A stretch of 44,296 nt of DNA from an uncultured Ruminococcus sp. (lineage in GTDB: Bacteria > Bacillota > Clostridia > Oscillospirales > Acutalibacteraceae). Positions 1 to 7,072 of the stretch are shown here, one piece after another. The DNA lies in the NCBI GenBank assembly GCA_902792115.1, contig CADAYJ010000036.1:1-44296 (forward strand), given 5' to 3'. Every line of letters begins with the position of its first letter. Positions within the stretch are counted from its first letter, which is position 1. The notes under the pieces are model-generated. The model saw nothing but the letters and a program-made list of their open reading frames with translations. It was not told where the DNA came from and did no database searches. The translations under genes and the position numbers were made by a program.

Positions 1-133
1 CCGCGCGGGGGCTTTTCCTGCTTTGTGCCGGGGAATATTTGAATGTAAATCTCGTCAATTTGTCAAATATTTGTTTTTAAACGCTTTAAATTCGATTAAA
101 ACAGAGAATTTTTGCAGGATTGTTATATTTCTC

Positions 134-162
134 TTGCATTTTTCTTATATATGTATTAGAAT
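134..162 (+). promoter_or_regulatory. Promoter of the aminotransferase gene
   Basis: TTGCAT (134-139) and TAGAAT (157-162) are separated by 17 bases. The transcript would start near 169 and open with a GC-rich hairpin (about 170-190, GGGCGGCT paired with AGCCGCTC through one wobble), followed by a GGAGG ribosome site near 225. Confidence 0.7.
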
Positions 163-238
163 AAACATCGGGCGGCTCAAAAGCCGCTCGATCTATCACT
201 GTATCATAATGATTATAACATAACGGAGGCTGTCAATA

Positions 239-1513
239 ATGAAGTGTTACAAGGAAATGAGCAGGGAAGAGCTTACCGCAGAAAAGGCGTCCCTCGAAAA
301 GGCATACGAGGGCTACAAGGCGATGGGGCTGAGCCTCAATATGGCGCGCGGCAAGCCGGGTGCGGAGCAGCTTGATATCTCCATGCCGATGCTCGACGTT
401 CTCAATTCTTCGAGCGACTGCACAGACGAGGGAACCGACTGCCGCAACTACGGTATTCTTGACGGTATTCCCGGCGTGAAGAAGATGTTCGCAGATATCC
501 TTGGCGTAAGTCCTGACGAGGTATTCGTCGGCGGCAATTCCAGCCTGAATATGATGTTCGATACGATCACAACCTTCATGGTAAAGGGCGTTGCGGGCTG
601 CAAGCCGTGGCTCACCCAGGAGAAGGTAAAGTTCCTTTGCCCCGTACCGGGCTACGACCGTCATTTCGGTATCACCGAGTATTACGGCATCGAAATGATC
701 AATATCCCGACGGACGAGAACGGTCCGGATATGGATCTCGTTGAGAAGCTCGTTTCCGAGGACGAGGCTGTAAAGGGAATCTGGTGCGTTCCGAAGTACT
801 CCAACCCGACCGGCATCACATACTCCGACGAGACGGTTCGCCGCTTCGCCGCTCTCAAGCCGAAGGCGAAGGACTTCCGCATCATCTGGGACAACGCTTA
901 TGTTATCCATGATGTGACCGATACGCCCGACAGCCTTCTCTCCATCATGGACGAGTGCAAAAAGAACGGCACCGAGGATCTTCCGATCATCTTTGCTTCC
1001 ACCTCGAAGATCACATTCCCCGGCGCAGGCGTTGCAGTAATGGCTTGCTCGAAGGCTAACATGGATCTTCTCAAGGCCCGCTACACAAAGCAGACGATCG
1101 GCTATGACAAGCTCAATATGCTTCGTCATCAGCGCTACCTCAAGGACAGCGCAGGTCTTGTAGCTTACATGGCTAAGCACAAGGCGGTTATCGCGCCGAA
1201 GTTTGAGTGCGTACTCAACGCCCTTGAAAGCGAGGTAAAGGAGACGGGCTGCGCTTCCTGGACAGCTCCGAACGGCGGCTACTTCATCAGCGTAGACGTT
1301 CTCGAGGGTACGGCTAAGGAGGTCGTTCGTCTTTGCAAGGAGGCAGGCGTTGTCCTCACAGGCGCCGGCGCTACGTTCCCGTACGGCAAGGATCCCAAGG
1401 ACAGCAATATCCGTATCGCTCCGACATATCCGAGCGTAGAAGAGCTTGCAAAAGCGGCTGATATCTTCTGCGTATGCACAAAGCTCGCAGCAGTCAGCAA
1501 GCTGCTCGGCTGA
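239..1513 (+). CDS. Class I/II pyridoxal-phosphate aminotransferase (aspartate aminotransferase-like)
   Basis: A 424-residue PLP-dependent aminotransferase. The Schiff-base lysine is Lys257 in the FASTSKITFPGAG segment. Upstream are the substrate and cofactor-binding blocks NMARGKPG (near residue 35), YSNPTG and WDNAY. The length and the N-terminal NMARGKP motif fit the Corynebacterium AspT/MocR-like group, which transfers the amino group of aspartate or a similar amino acid to 2-oxoglutarate; the substrate here is inferred. The ATG follows GGAGG by about 8 bases. The gene has its own promoter and ends in a terminator shared with the convergent rnz, so it is monocistronic. Confidence 0.88.
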   Translation: MKCYKEMSREELTAEKASLEKAYEGYKAMGLSLNMARGKPGAEQLDISMPMLDVLNSSSDCTDEGTDCRNYGILDGIPGVKKMFADILGVSPDEVFVGGNSSLNMMFDTITTFMVKGVAGCKPWLTQEKVKFLCPVPGYDRHFGITEYYGIEMINIPTDENGPDMDLVEKLVSEDEAVKGIWCVPKYSNPTGITYSDETVRRFAALKPKAKDFRIIWDNAYVIHDVTDTPDSLLSIMDECKKNGTEDLPIIFASTSKITFPGAGVAVMACSKANMDLLKARYTKQTIGYDKLNMLRHQRYLKDSAGLVAYMAKHKAVIAPKFECVLNALESEVKETGCASWTAPNGGYFISVDVLEGTAKEVVRLCKEAGVVLTGAGATFPYGKDPKDSNIRIAPTYPSVEELAKAADIFCVCTKLAAVSKLLG

Positions 1514-1528
1514 TAAATAAAAAAAACA

Positions 1529-1572
1529 AGCCCGAAAGCATTCTGTTTCAACCGCTTTCGGGCTTTATTATT
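1529..1572. terminator. Bidirectional terminator between aminotransferase and rnz
   Basis: AGCCCGAAAGC (from 1529) pairs with GCTTTCGGGCT (1554-1564). It is flanked by an A-run on the left and T-rich sequence on the right, so it can serve both convergent genes. Confidence 0.85.
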
Positions 1573-1599
1573 TGTTGCAAAGAGAAAAATGCGTATTCA

Positions 1600-2511
1600 T
1601 CATTCCTTCCTGAATAACAGCTCCGTTTTTTCGAGATCATGGGGGATAAGGGAGCATTCAAACATCTCCTGCAAGCGATCTGTAAATCGGTACGGATCGT
1701 CGAGCGACGGGCTGAAATGTGTAAGCCACAGCCTTGCCGCTCTCGCTTCACGCGCAAGCATCGCCGCCTCCGAGAACGTCATATGCTTCTTTTCCCTAGC
1801 CATCTTAGCCTTGCTTTCCTCTGCGTACATTCCCTCGCAGATCAGAAGATCGGAGCCTTCCGCGAGCGCTCTAAGCTCCGGAGTGGGGCGCGTATCTGTG
1901 ATATACGTCACTTTAAGCCCCTTTCGCGGCGCGCCCATCACCATATCGGGAGCGATAGGCCTGCCTCCGGCGGAGACCGTCTCCCCGCGCTGAAGAACGC
2001 TCCACAGATTCACGTCAACGCCGAGCGCACGCGCCTTCTGCGGATCAAACCTGCCTCTGCGGCGCACCTCAAACGAGTATGCGAGGCAAACGACGCTGTG
2101 GTCTGCCGACTGCGCGGTAATATGAAGACCTTTCAGTTCAAATTCGGAATGCGCGCCTGTCATCTCGCGTATCGAGACGTCAAACGGCAGATTCGCGCAG
2201 ATAACGCATACGGAGCGGATAACGGCGGCGGCGCCCGGCGGCGCCGTTATCACGACAGGCTCCCTGCGGTCGGATTTCGCCATCGAAAGCAGAAGCCCCG
2301 GTAATCCGGAGATGTGGTCTGCGTGGCAGTGAGTAACAAGGATCGCGTCAATGTCGTGCATACTAAGCCCCGCTTTCCTGAGCTGCACCTGCGTACCCTC
2401 GCCGCAGTCCACAAGAAAGCTGCTTCCGGAATACCGCACGCAAAGAGAAGTCAGTGCGCGCTCCGGCAGCGGCATTGTGCCGCCCGTTCCAAGCAGACAA
2501 ACGTCGATCAT
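1600..2511 (-). CDS. rnz: Ribonuclease Z
   Basis: A 303-residue metallo-beta-lactamase-fold tRNA 3'-endonuclease, which trims the 3' trailer from tRNA precursors lacking an encoded CCA. The zinc signature HCHADH lies at residues 61-66. The N-terminal GTGGT and DCGEGTQ blocks and the C-terminal HFSPS motif are also present. Family members are usually about 300 residues, so it looks complete. The ATG follows a GAGGTGAGG ribosome site. The promoter on the minus strand is at 2547-2575. It converges on the aminotransferase gene and diverges from rnpB, so both strands around it deal with tRNA end processing. Confidence 0.93.
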   Translation of the reverse strand: MIDVCLLGTGGTMPLPERALTSLCVRYSGSSFLVDCGEGTQVQLRKAGLSMHDIDAILVTHCHADHISGLPGLLLSMAKSDRREPVVITAPPGAAAVIRSVCVICANLPFDVSIREMTGAHSEFELKGLHITAQSADHSVVCLAYSFEVRRRGRFDPQKARALGVDVNLWSVLQRGETVSAGGRPIAPDMVMGAPRKGLKVTYITDTRPTPELRALAEGSDLLICEGMYAEESKAKMAREKKHMTFSEAAMLAREARAARLWLTHFSPSLDDPYRFTDRLQEMFECSLIPHDLEKTELLFRKE

Positions 2512-2546
2512 ATCCTCACCTCGTTCCGTGTTTATCTCTGTCTTAA

Positions 2547-2575
2547 AGTATACTAGACATCGCCCGTCTTGTCAA
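2547..2575 (-). promoter_or_regulatory. Promoter of rnz
   Basis: Read on the minus strand: TTGACA (2575-2570), 17 bases, TATACT (2552-2547). This is a near-consensus housekeeping promoter about 35 bases upstream of the rnz ATG. Confidence 0.8.
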
Positions 2576-2728
2576 ATCTCAACAGCAGCGGTATGCCGCG
2601 GCGTTTGTTAATGCACGGTACACTTTTGTATTTAATGAGCTGCTTATCCCGGCATGAAAAGCGCTGTTTGTTTACATCGGTGTAATATTGGTTTACAAAT
2701 AGTTTGTACTTTATCCTTTCATATAGTA

Positions 2729-2757
2729 TTGACGATTATCAATTTATATGGTATAAT
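2729..2757 (+). promoter_or_regulatory. Promoter of rnpB
   Basis: TTGACG (2729-2734), 17 bases, TATAAT (2752-2757). The start would fall near 2765, just before the RNase P RNA. The sequence from 2576 to 2728 between the two divergent promoters shows no gene. Confidence 0.85.
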
Positions 2758-2765
2758 TTTAGTAG

Positions 2766-3113
2766 CTTGAGCAGACTGAACAGTCGCGGGTACAAATGCC
2801 GAAAGGCTGTATGCGAGGAAAGTCCGAGCTCTACAGGGCAGAATAACGGCTAACAGCCGCCGAGGGCGACCTCAGGGAAAGTGCAACAGAGATATACCGC
2901 CTGCTTCGCAGGTAAGGGTGGAAAGGCGAGGTAAGAGCTCACCGGCGCAGGCGGAAGTCTGCGGCCCTGCAAACCCTATTCAGAGCAACACCGTGGACGG
3001 ACTATACGCTTGCCCGGCGTGTCCGGTGGAGGTGGCAGTGAGCGCTGCGGTAACGCATCGCCAAGATAGATGACTGTTTTCAACAGAACTCGGCTTACAG
3101 GTCTGGTCTGACT
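2766..3113 (+). ncRNA. rnpB: RNase P RNA, catalytic subunit
   Basis: The universally conserved 5' P4 block GAGGAAAGTCC is at about 2815-2825. The 3' partner region ending in ACAGAACTCGGCTTACAG is at about 3083-3100. The ends can pair as P1 (CAGACT near 2772 with GGTCTG near 3100). Length of about 348 bases and the layout suit the ancestral type A form, although type assignment needs a covariance model. It cleaves the 5' leader from tRNA precursors. Boundaries are approximate. Confidence 0.93.
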
Positions 3114-3140
3114 TTATCATGAAAAAACGCAATCAATAAG

Positions 3141-3180
3141 ACGCGCGGAGAGCCTAGGCTTTTTCCGTGCGTTTTATTTT
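3141..3180 (+). terminator. Terminator of rnpB
   Basis: ACGCGCGGA pairs with TCCGTGCGT with one wobble. Its loop contains the palindrome AGCCTAGGCT, and a T-rich tail follows (TTTTATTTT). Confidence 0.75.
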
Positions 3181-3207
3181 GCTCTTTTATTTCCGCCAAA
3201 GGTATGG

Positions 3208-3213
3208 TATAAT
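3208..3213 (+). promoter_or_regulatory. Extended -10 element before the zinc peptidase
   Basis: TATAAT preceded by TGG (TATGGTATAAT), the extended form that recurs in this window. No good -35 is present, only TTTTAT at 17 bases. Confidence 0.5.
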
Positions 3214-3244
3214 AATTCTGCACATGAAAAACGGAGGGATAAAT

Positions 3245-3931
3245 ATGTATTACGATTTAAGTTACCTTATCTTCATGCTGCCGGCGATCCTTCTGACGCT
3301 CTGGGCGCAGTTCAAGGTTAAGTCGGCGTACAGCGAATACTCGCAGATTGCCAATTCGCGCTCCATTACGGGCGAGGACGCAGCGCGCGCCGTGCTCGCC
3401 GCAAACGGCGTTGCAAACGTGAAGATCGAACACATCTCCGGCACAATGACCGATCATTTCTCCCCGCGCGAGAATGTGATACGCCTTTCGGACGGCGTAC
3501 AGAAAAGCACTTCCGTCGCCGCCGTATGTATTGCCGCTCACGAGGCCGGACACGCCGTCCAGCACGCCGAAAACTTTCTTCCGAACAGGATCCGCACAGG
3601 TGTCATTCCCGTTGCGAACATCACATCAAAGCTCTCGATGCCGCTCATAATAATCGGCTTCCTTCTGTCGGACACGCTGATATACGCAGGCATCGCGCTT
3701 TACTCTTTAGCTGTTCTCGTTTATCTCGTGACTCTGCCCGTTGAATTCGACGCGAGCCGCCGCGCTCTTGCGACGATCACAAAAACGGGTATGCTCAGCG
3801 AGAGCGAATACTCCGGCGCCAAAAAGGTGCTGACCGCTGCCGCAATGACGTACGTAGCCTCTGCACTTACGGCTCTTGTCCAGTTCCTCAGGCTCATTCT
3901 GATCGTCTCAGGCAGAAGACGCCGCGACTAA
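3245..3931 (+). CDS. YugP-like membrane zinc metallopeptidase
   Basis: A 228-residue integral membrane protein with the zinc-protease motif HEAGH at residues 99-103 between hydrophobic segments at the N-terminus (about 5-22) and in the C-terminal half (three or so, 115-225). This matches the neutral zinc metallopeptidase group typified by B. subtilis YugP; its substrates are not known. The ATG at 3245 follows a GGAGGG site. A longer frame from 3167 would run through the promoter, so I reject it. It is a single-gene unit bounded by its own -10 element and a strong terminator at 3940. Confidence 0.85.
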   Translation: MYYDLSYLIFMLPAILLTLWAQFKVKSAYSEYSQIANSRSITGEDAARAVLAANGVANVKIEHISGTMTDHFSPRENVIRLSDGVQKSTSVAAVCIAAHEAGHAVQHAENFLPNRIRTGVIPVANITSKLSMPLIIIGFLLSDTLIYAGIALYSLAVLVYLVTLPVEFDASRRALATITKTGMLSESEYSGAKKVLTAAAMTYVASALTALVQFLRLILIVSGRRRRD

Positions 3932-3939
3932 AAAATCCG

Positions 3940-3970
3940 CCCCGGACAAATTGAGTCCGGGGTTTCGTTC
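3940..3970. terminator. Terminator after the zinc peptidase
   Basis: CCCCGGAC (3940-3947) pairs with GTCCGGGG (3955-3962) around a short AAATTGA loop, followed by TTTCGTTCTT. It can also serve the convergent phosphatase gene. Confidence 0.8.
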
Positions 3971-4006
3971 TTGCCGTTATGAAGCTGTCATTCTTGACCG
4001 CGCCTG

Positions 4007-4474
4007 TTATCTGAGCCTGTCTGAATCATAGCCCAGATGCTTGAGAAAGCCGCGGCAGCCCTCTTTGATCTGATCGAAGGCCTCGTCAAAGTTTCCGGAA
4101 TACCACGGATCTGCGATATCCTCGCCGAGGCTTGTAAATTCCGTTATGAGATGCACCTTGCCCTCAGGATCGTCGCGTATAATGCGGCAGAGGTTGACAA
4201 AATTGTACCTCTCCATAATGAAGATGTAGTCGAAGCGGGCGTAGTCCTCCTTTGCAAACTGTCTCGCCGCACGTTTAGAGAAAGGAACGCCCTTCTCACG
4301 CAGCTTACGCTTCGCCGGCGGATACATATCGTTTCCGATCTCCTCACGGCTCGTCGCCGAGGACTCAACGAGAAAATCGCCGGAAACGCCGAGCTGTTTT
4401 ATCATATCCTTAAAAATGAATTCTGCCATAGGAGAGCGGCAGATATTGCCGTGGCAGATGAACATAACTATCAT
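4007..4474 (-). CDS. Low molecular weight protein tyrosine phosphatase
   Basis: A 155-residue enzyme of the LMW-PTP/arsenate reductase fold. The active-site loop C(X)5R is CHGNICR at residues 7-13, close to the N-terminus as the family requires. The general acid aspartate is in the ADPWYSG segment near the C-terminus. I chose the ATG at 4474 because it follows AAGAAAGGAAA and puts the loop at the expected position; a frame starting at 4522 would add 16 unrelated residues. Its substrate could be a phosphoprotein in exopolysaccharide or stress control, but no matching kinase lies nearby. Confidence 0.9.
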   Translation of the reverse strand: MIVMFICHGNICRSPMAEFIFKDMIKQLGVSGDFLVESSATSREEIGNDMYPPAKRKLREKGVPFSKRAARQFAKEDYARFDYIFIMERYNFVNLCRIIRDDPEGKVHLITEFTSLGEDIADPWYSGNFDEAFDQIKEGCRGFLKHLGYDSDRLR

Positions 4475-4593
4475 ATAATTTTCCTTTCTTAAATTGCTGT
4501 AAAATGGCTTTAAAAGCCGCATTATGCGAGGGTGTTGGGGGCTTGTGCCTGCTTTGACAGAATGGAGCGAAAATTACAATTCTTTGCAAAATG

Positions 4594-4623
4594 GGGCAAA
4601 TTGCGGAAGTCGTTAGTAGTAGA
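4594..4623. repeat. 30-base repeat, copy 1
   Basis: It matches 5281-5310 at 25 of 30 positions in the same orientation, beginning GGGCAAATT and ending with CGTTAG plus AGTAGA-like sequence. Each copy lies a short way downstream (minus strand) of a different gene. See the finding on cassette-like units. Confidence 0.6.
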
Positions 4624-4625
4624 AT

Positions 4626-4657
4626 AGTAGTAAAATGAGGGGTGAATTACTACTAAG
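4626..4657 (-). terminator. Hairpin downstream of the unknown AT-rich gene
   Basis: TAGTAGTAA and TTACTACTA form a perfect 9-base inverted repeat around a 13-base loop, just past the end of the minus-strand gene. The U-tract is poor, so it may stabilise the 3' end rather than terminate. Confidence 0.45.
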
Positions 4658-4669
4658 GGCTTAGGAAAT

Positions 4670-5176
4670 TTAGCAAGTAAAATCAGAATTTAGCTTTGTA
4701 ATTATTGGTGGCTTATTAGATATTACATCAATTATATGATTTTCAGTATATATCCCATAATGCTTTCTGTTTATTTTCAAATCATCAGAATCAAAATCAA
4801 AAATCACCTTTTCGTAGTAATCAAGGAAGTTTGATTTTTCAAATATTATCAGATAATTTCCTTTTCTGACTTCATCTTCCTGCCAATATGTGTAACTTTC
4901 ATTTCTGCATTGATATATGATGTAGCTTTCAAATCTGATCTCATAAAGCCTGTTTGTATCTTCATATATTTGGTACGAGTTAAGCAATATTTTTGAGAGT
5001 TCGGGATTATCATTATTTATACCTATATCCAAATCATCAGGTTTTTCTCCTTTTTTCGGCAAGGCAATTACTATAATCAATTCATTATCGGAATTATCAC
5101 TTATAGAAAGAATGAATGGGGCATTTGAACATTTTTCTGTTATCTCTTTATTTTCTGAGCCAAATTCCAACATCAT
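4670..5176 (-). CDS. Unknown AT-rich protein, possibly immunity-like
   Basis: A 168-residue soluble protein with no signal peptide or membrane segment. It is acidic and rich in Ile, Asn, Asp and Tyr. I do not recognise a named family. The central pattern YQCRNESYTYWQ, then G-YLIIFEKSNFLDYY, resembles small proteins often found as stand-alone immunity-type genes; that is a weak inference. The ATG at 5176 follows GGAGG; the frame could be extended to 5206 but only back to the promoter. It is markedly more AT-rich than its neighbours, which suggests acquisition. It sits between two copies of a 30-base repeat and shares its promoter region with the next gene. Confidence 0.6.
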   Translation of the reverse strand: MMLEFGSENKEITEKCSNAPFILSISDNSDNELIIVIALPKKGEKPDDLDIGINNDNPELSKILLNSYQIYEDTNRLYEIRFESYIIYQCRNESYTYWQEDEVRKGNYLIIFEKSNFLDYYEKVIFDFDSDDLKINRKHYGIYTENHIIDVISNKPPIITKLNSDFTC

Positions 5177-5177
5177 G

Positions 5178-5280
5178 CTATACCTCCAATAATTTCTGAT
5201 TTCCACTATTATACCACAACCCGCACGCCCACGGATACACTTTTTCGCAGTTTCAAAAAGAAAAAGCTCCGCGCCGGGCA
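5178..5280 (-). repeat. Promoter-region repeat, copy A, with extended -10
   Basis: This aligns with 5935-6032 along most of its length. Read on the minus strand both carry a terminator-like GC hairpin with T-tract, a GCGAAAAAG block, an extended -10 (TGTGGTATAATAGTG, -10 at 5213-5208 here), and a similar leader up to the ribosome site. It lies directly upstream of the 4670-5176 gene. Confidence 0.6.
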
Positions 5281-5310
5281 GGGCAAATTAAGGAAACCGT
5301 TAGCAGTAGA
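5281..5310. repeat. 30-base repeat, copy 2
   Basis: The second copy of the repeat at 4594-4623 (25 of 30 identical). It lies just past the 3' end of the AlkD-like gene on the minus strand. Confidence 0.6.
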
Positions 5311-5350
5311 CGGGGGCTGTTATCTAAGGCTTTTAAGGTATTCCTTGTGC

Positions 5351-5932
5351 TCATCCGTTACCCTGTAACTCTCTACTGATGCTTTCATCGTATCTTTTCG
5401 CAAGAGCCGTTGCGAAATACCACGCGATCATCATTTTAAGGTAATAGTCGTCACCTTTTTTGCAGGCTGCAAGCTCCAGGTATTCCTCCTTGAAATCCTC
5501 GCCGAGAAATTCGTTCATCAGCATACGGATCCCAAACCGAGCGGTATAAACGTGCTGCGACATGATCCATTTTTTTATATAAGGCAAAAGCTCCCGGTGG
5601 TTCTTTTTAAACGCTTTCGGAGTTGCCTGATCCGATACAGGCCAGCAGTCAACGTAAGGAAGAAACAGCTCCACGCCTTTAACGCACTCGTCAAAATCCT
5701 TGATCTGAGCCAGCACAAAAAAGTGGATCAAATTCTCTTCGTAATATTTATGAGGCAGGTCGGCTAAAAACTCATCTCTGTATTCGCTTGCAAAAACCTC
5801 TTTTGCGATTTTTCTGATCTGCGGAGTTCTGACGCCGACAATACTCTCGGGCGGAATATTGGGGACGAGCTTTGCCTGGAATTTTTTATATCCTTCGTCT
5901 TTTTCTTCGATAAGTCTGTCAAACAGAGTCAT
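5351..5932 (-). CDS. AlkD-like DNA alkylation repair protein, C-terminus disrupted
   Basis: A HEAT-like repeat protein of the AlkD/AlkC superfamily (DNA alkylation repair, PF08713-type), which excises alkylated bases. 193 residues are readable; family members run to about 220-240. The frame ends in ISRELQGNG. The expected family C-terminus, ESYRVTDEHKEYLKSLR, is present but in another frame (5373 down to the stop at 5322-5320). The helix expected between TALAKRYDE and that tail, with its WTHNK-type motif, is absent. So about 20-30 codons are missing and the frame shifts at the junction near 5375-5390. The ATG follows a GGGAG site in a promoter region repeated before the next gene. Confidence 0.8.
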   Translation of the reverse strand: MTLFDRLIEEKDEGYKKFQAKLVPNIPPESIVGVRTPQIRKIAKEVFASEYRDEFLADLPHKYYEENLIHFFVLAQIKDFDECVKGVELFLPYVDCWPVSDQATPKAFKKNHRELLPYIKKWIMSQHVYTARFGIRMLMNEFLGEDFKEEYLELAACKKGDDYYLKMMIAWYFATALAKRYDESISRELQGNG

Positions 5933-5934
5933 TT

Positions 5935-6032
5935 TAGTTTACTCCCAATTATTTCGGTTTACACTATTATACCACACTCTGCCGCCTCCGGCTACCCTTT
6001 TTCGCAAAATAAAAAAGCCTCGCGCAGGGCTG
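5935..6032 (-). repeat. Promoter-region repeat, copy B, with extended -10
   Basis: The partner of the 5178-5280 copy, upstream of the AlkD-like gene. The extended -10 is TGTGGTATAAT with TATAAT at 5971-5966 (minus strand). The GC hairpin plus T-tract at about 6035-6005 would terminate minus-strand transcription, yet no minus-strand gene lies upstream, so it looks like a relic or a copied module. Confidence 0.6.
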
Positions 6033-6116
6033 AGAATTACAGATGTGAGATGAAACAGCTCGTTCAGGGCTTTTGTATTCTTGTATACGCAAAAAAAGCT
6101 GTGAATGGTATAACTC

Positions 6117-6146
6117 TTGCTTTTCAGTGCGTGCTTGTGGTACAAT
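6117..6146 (+). promoter_or_regulatory. Promoter of luxS
   Basis: TTGCTT (6117-6122), 18 bases, TACAAT (6141-6146) with an extended TGTGG before the -10. The start would fall near 6153, giving a leader of about 120 bases. Confidence 0.6.
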
Positions 6147-6158
6147 TACAGAGTAAGC

Positions 6159-6220
6159 CCGGTATTTCTCTGATATACCGCAGTCGTATTTCGCCGGACG
6201 AGCAAAGAGTAACGGCAATG
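6159..6220 (+). promoter_or_regulatory. luxS leader element shared with the 39.4 kb leader
   Basis: The blocks CCGGTATTTC (6159-6168) and GGACGAGCAAA (6196-6206) recur at 39489-39498 and 39528-39538 with almost the same spacing (37 and 39 bases between starts). Locally, CGGTAT can pair with ATACCG (ending at 6180), and CCGGACG can pair with CGTCCGG (6211-6217) around the AGCAAA loop. It does not match the SAM or SAH riboswitch patterns I know. Confidence 0.5.
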
Positions 6221-6274
6221 CGTCCGGAATAGAGATATTGTAGATCATTAATAATAAATCAGGAGAAAACAAAA

Positions 6275-6799
6275 ATGGAATTGATCCAGAGCTTTTCGGT
6301 AGACCACACGCTCATTGTACCCGGTATTTTTACAAGCAGAGTCGATCACTTAGGCGGCTATTCAGTTACTACGTACGATATAAGACTAAAAAGGCCGAAC
6401 AAGGAGCCTGCCGTTGACGCTGCGGCGATGCATTCGCTCGAACACATCATTGCAACTCATCTTCGCAACGATCCCGACTGGAAGGACGAGGTCATTTACT
6501 GGGGACCTATGGGCTGCCTTACGGGCTTTTACCTGATACTCAAGGGCAGCCGAACTCCGAAGGAGATTTTTCAACTCGTATTGACGGCGTTCAAATCGGT
6601 AGACGGCGTTCGGGAGGTTCCCGGAACCGCTCCCCAAAACTGCGGCAATTATCATATGCACAACCTTGAGATGGCAAAATGGTACGCTGACGAGTTTGCG
6701 GCTTACCTTGAAGCAAATGCTGAAAACAGCGATATTTTTGAGTACCCGAGAACAGAACGCCTCGTAACAGAAAACGGCGTCCGTTTCTACGATTCGTGA
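6275..6799 (+). CDS. luxS: S-ribosylhomocysteine lyase (LuxS)
   Basis: It cleaves S-ribosylhomocysteine to homocysteine and the autoinducer-2 precursor DPD, in the activated methyl cycle. The metal-binding HSLEH motif is at residues 53-57, the catalytic Cys81 is in GPMGCLTGFY, and the third metal ligand Cys123 is in CGNY. The N-terminal SFSVDHT is typical. At 174 residues it is a little longer than the usual 150-160, from a C-terminal extension. The ATG follows an AGGAGA site. No methylthioadenosine/SAH nucleosidase gene is in the window. It has its own promoter and leader, suggesting separate control. Confidence 0.95.
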   Translation: MELIQSFSVDHTLIVPGIFTSRVDHLGGYSVTTYDIRLKRPNKEPAVDAAAMHSLEHIIATHLRNDPDWKDEVIYWGPMGCLTGFYLILKGSRTPKEIFQLVLTAFKSVDGVREVPGTAPQNCGNYHMHNLEMAKWYADEFAAYLEANAENSDIFEYPRTERLVTENGVRFYDS

Positions 6800-6949
6800 T
6801 CGCCTGATACGCGGTCATGCCGTGATAAGGCTTTGTTTCGAGAACATCGTACCGGCGTTTGCTCTATCGCCTCCGAGCGAGATGTACAGCTGCGCCGGGA
6901 ACACCGCACAGCTCTTTCAAAATCATTTTACAAATCCTCAAGAACAATA

Positions 6950-6978
6950 TTGCATAATACCATAAAGTGTGGTATAAT
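6950..6978 (+). promoter_or_regulatory. Promoter of the DHH phosphoesterase
   Basis: TTGCAT (6950-6955), 17 bases, TATAAT (6973-6978) with the extended TGTGG. Between the luxS stop and this promoter (6800-6949) I see no gene and no strong terminator. Confidence 0.75.
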
Positions 6979-7072
6979 CGAATCAAAGGTCAAAGTGAAT
7001 AATAATCATCCAACATAGAACCTGAATATGTTTGCTTTGTATACGAAATAATCTGATCTGGAGGTTTTGTTA

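Noticed and set aside
23-223. A 66-codon plus-strand frame at the window start
   Set aside because: It runs through the aminotransferase promoter and leader hairpin, has no ribosome site and a low-complexity product.
4594-5310. Integron cassette with attC sites
   Set aside because: The 30-base repeats contain CGTTAG but not the paired RYYYAAC/GTTRRRY core, and no integrase gene is in the window.
6147-6274. SAM or SAH riboswitch before luxS
   Set aside because: The function would fit, but the conserved S-box and SAH-riboswitch sequences are not present.
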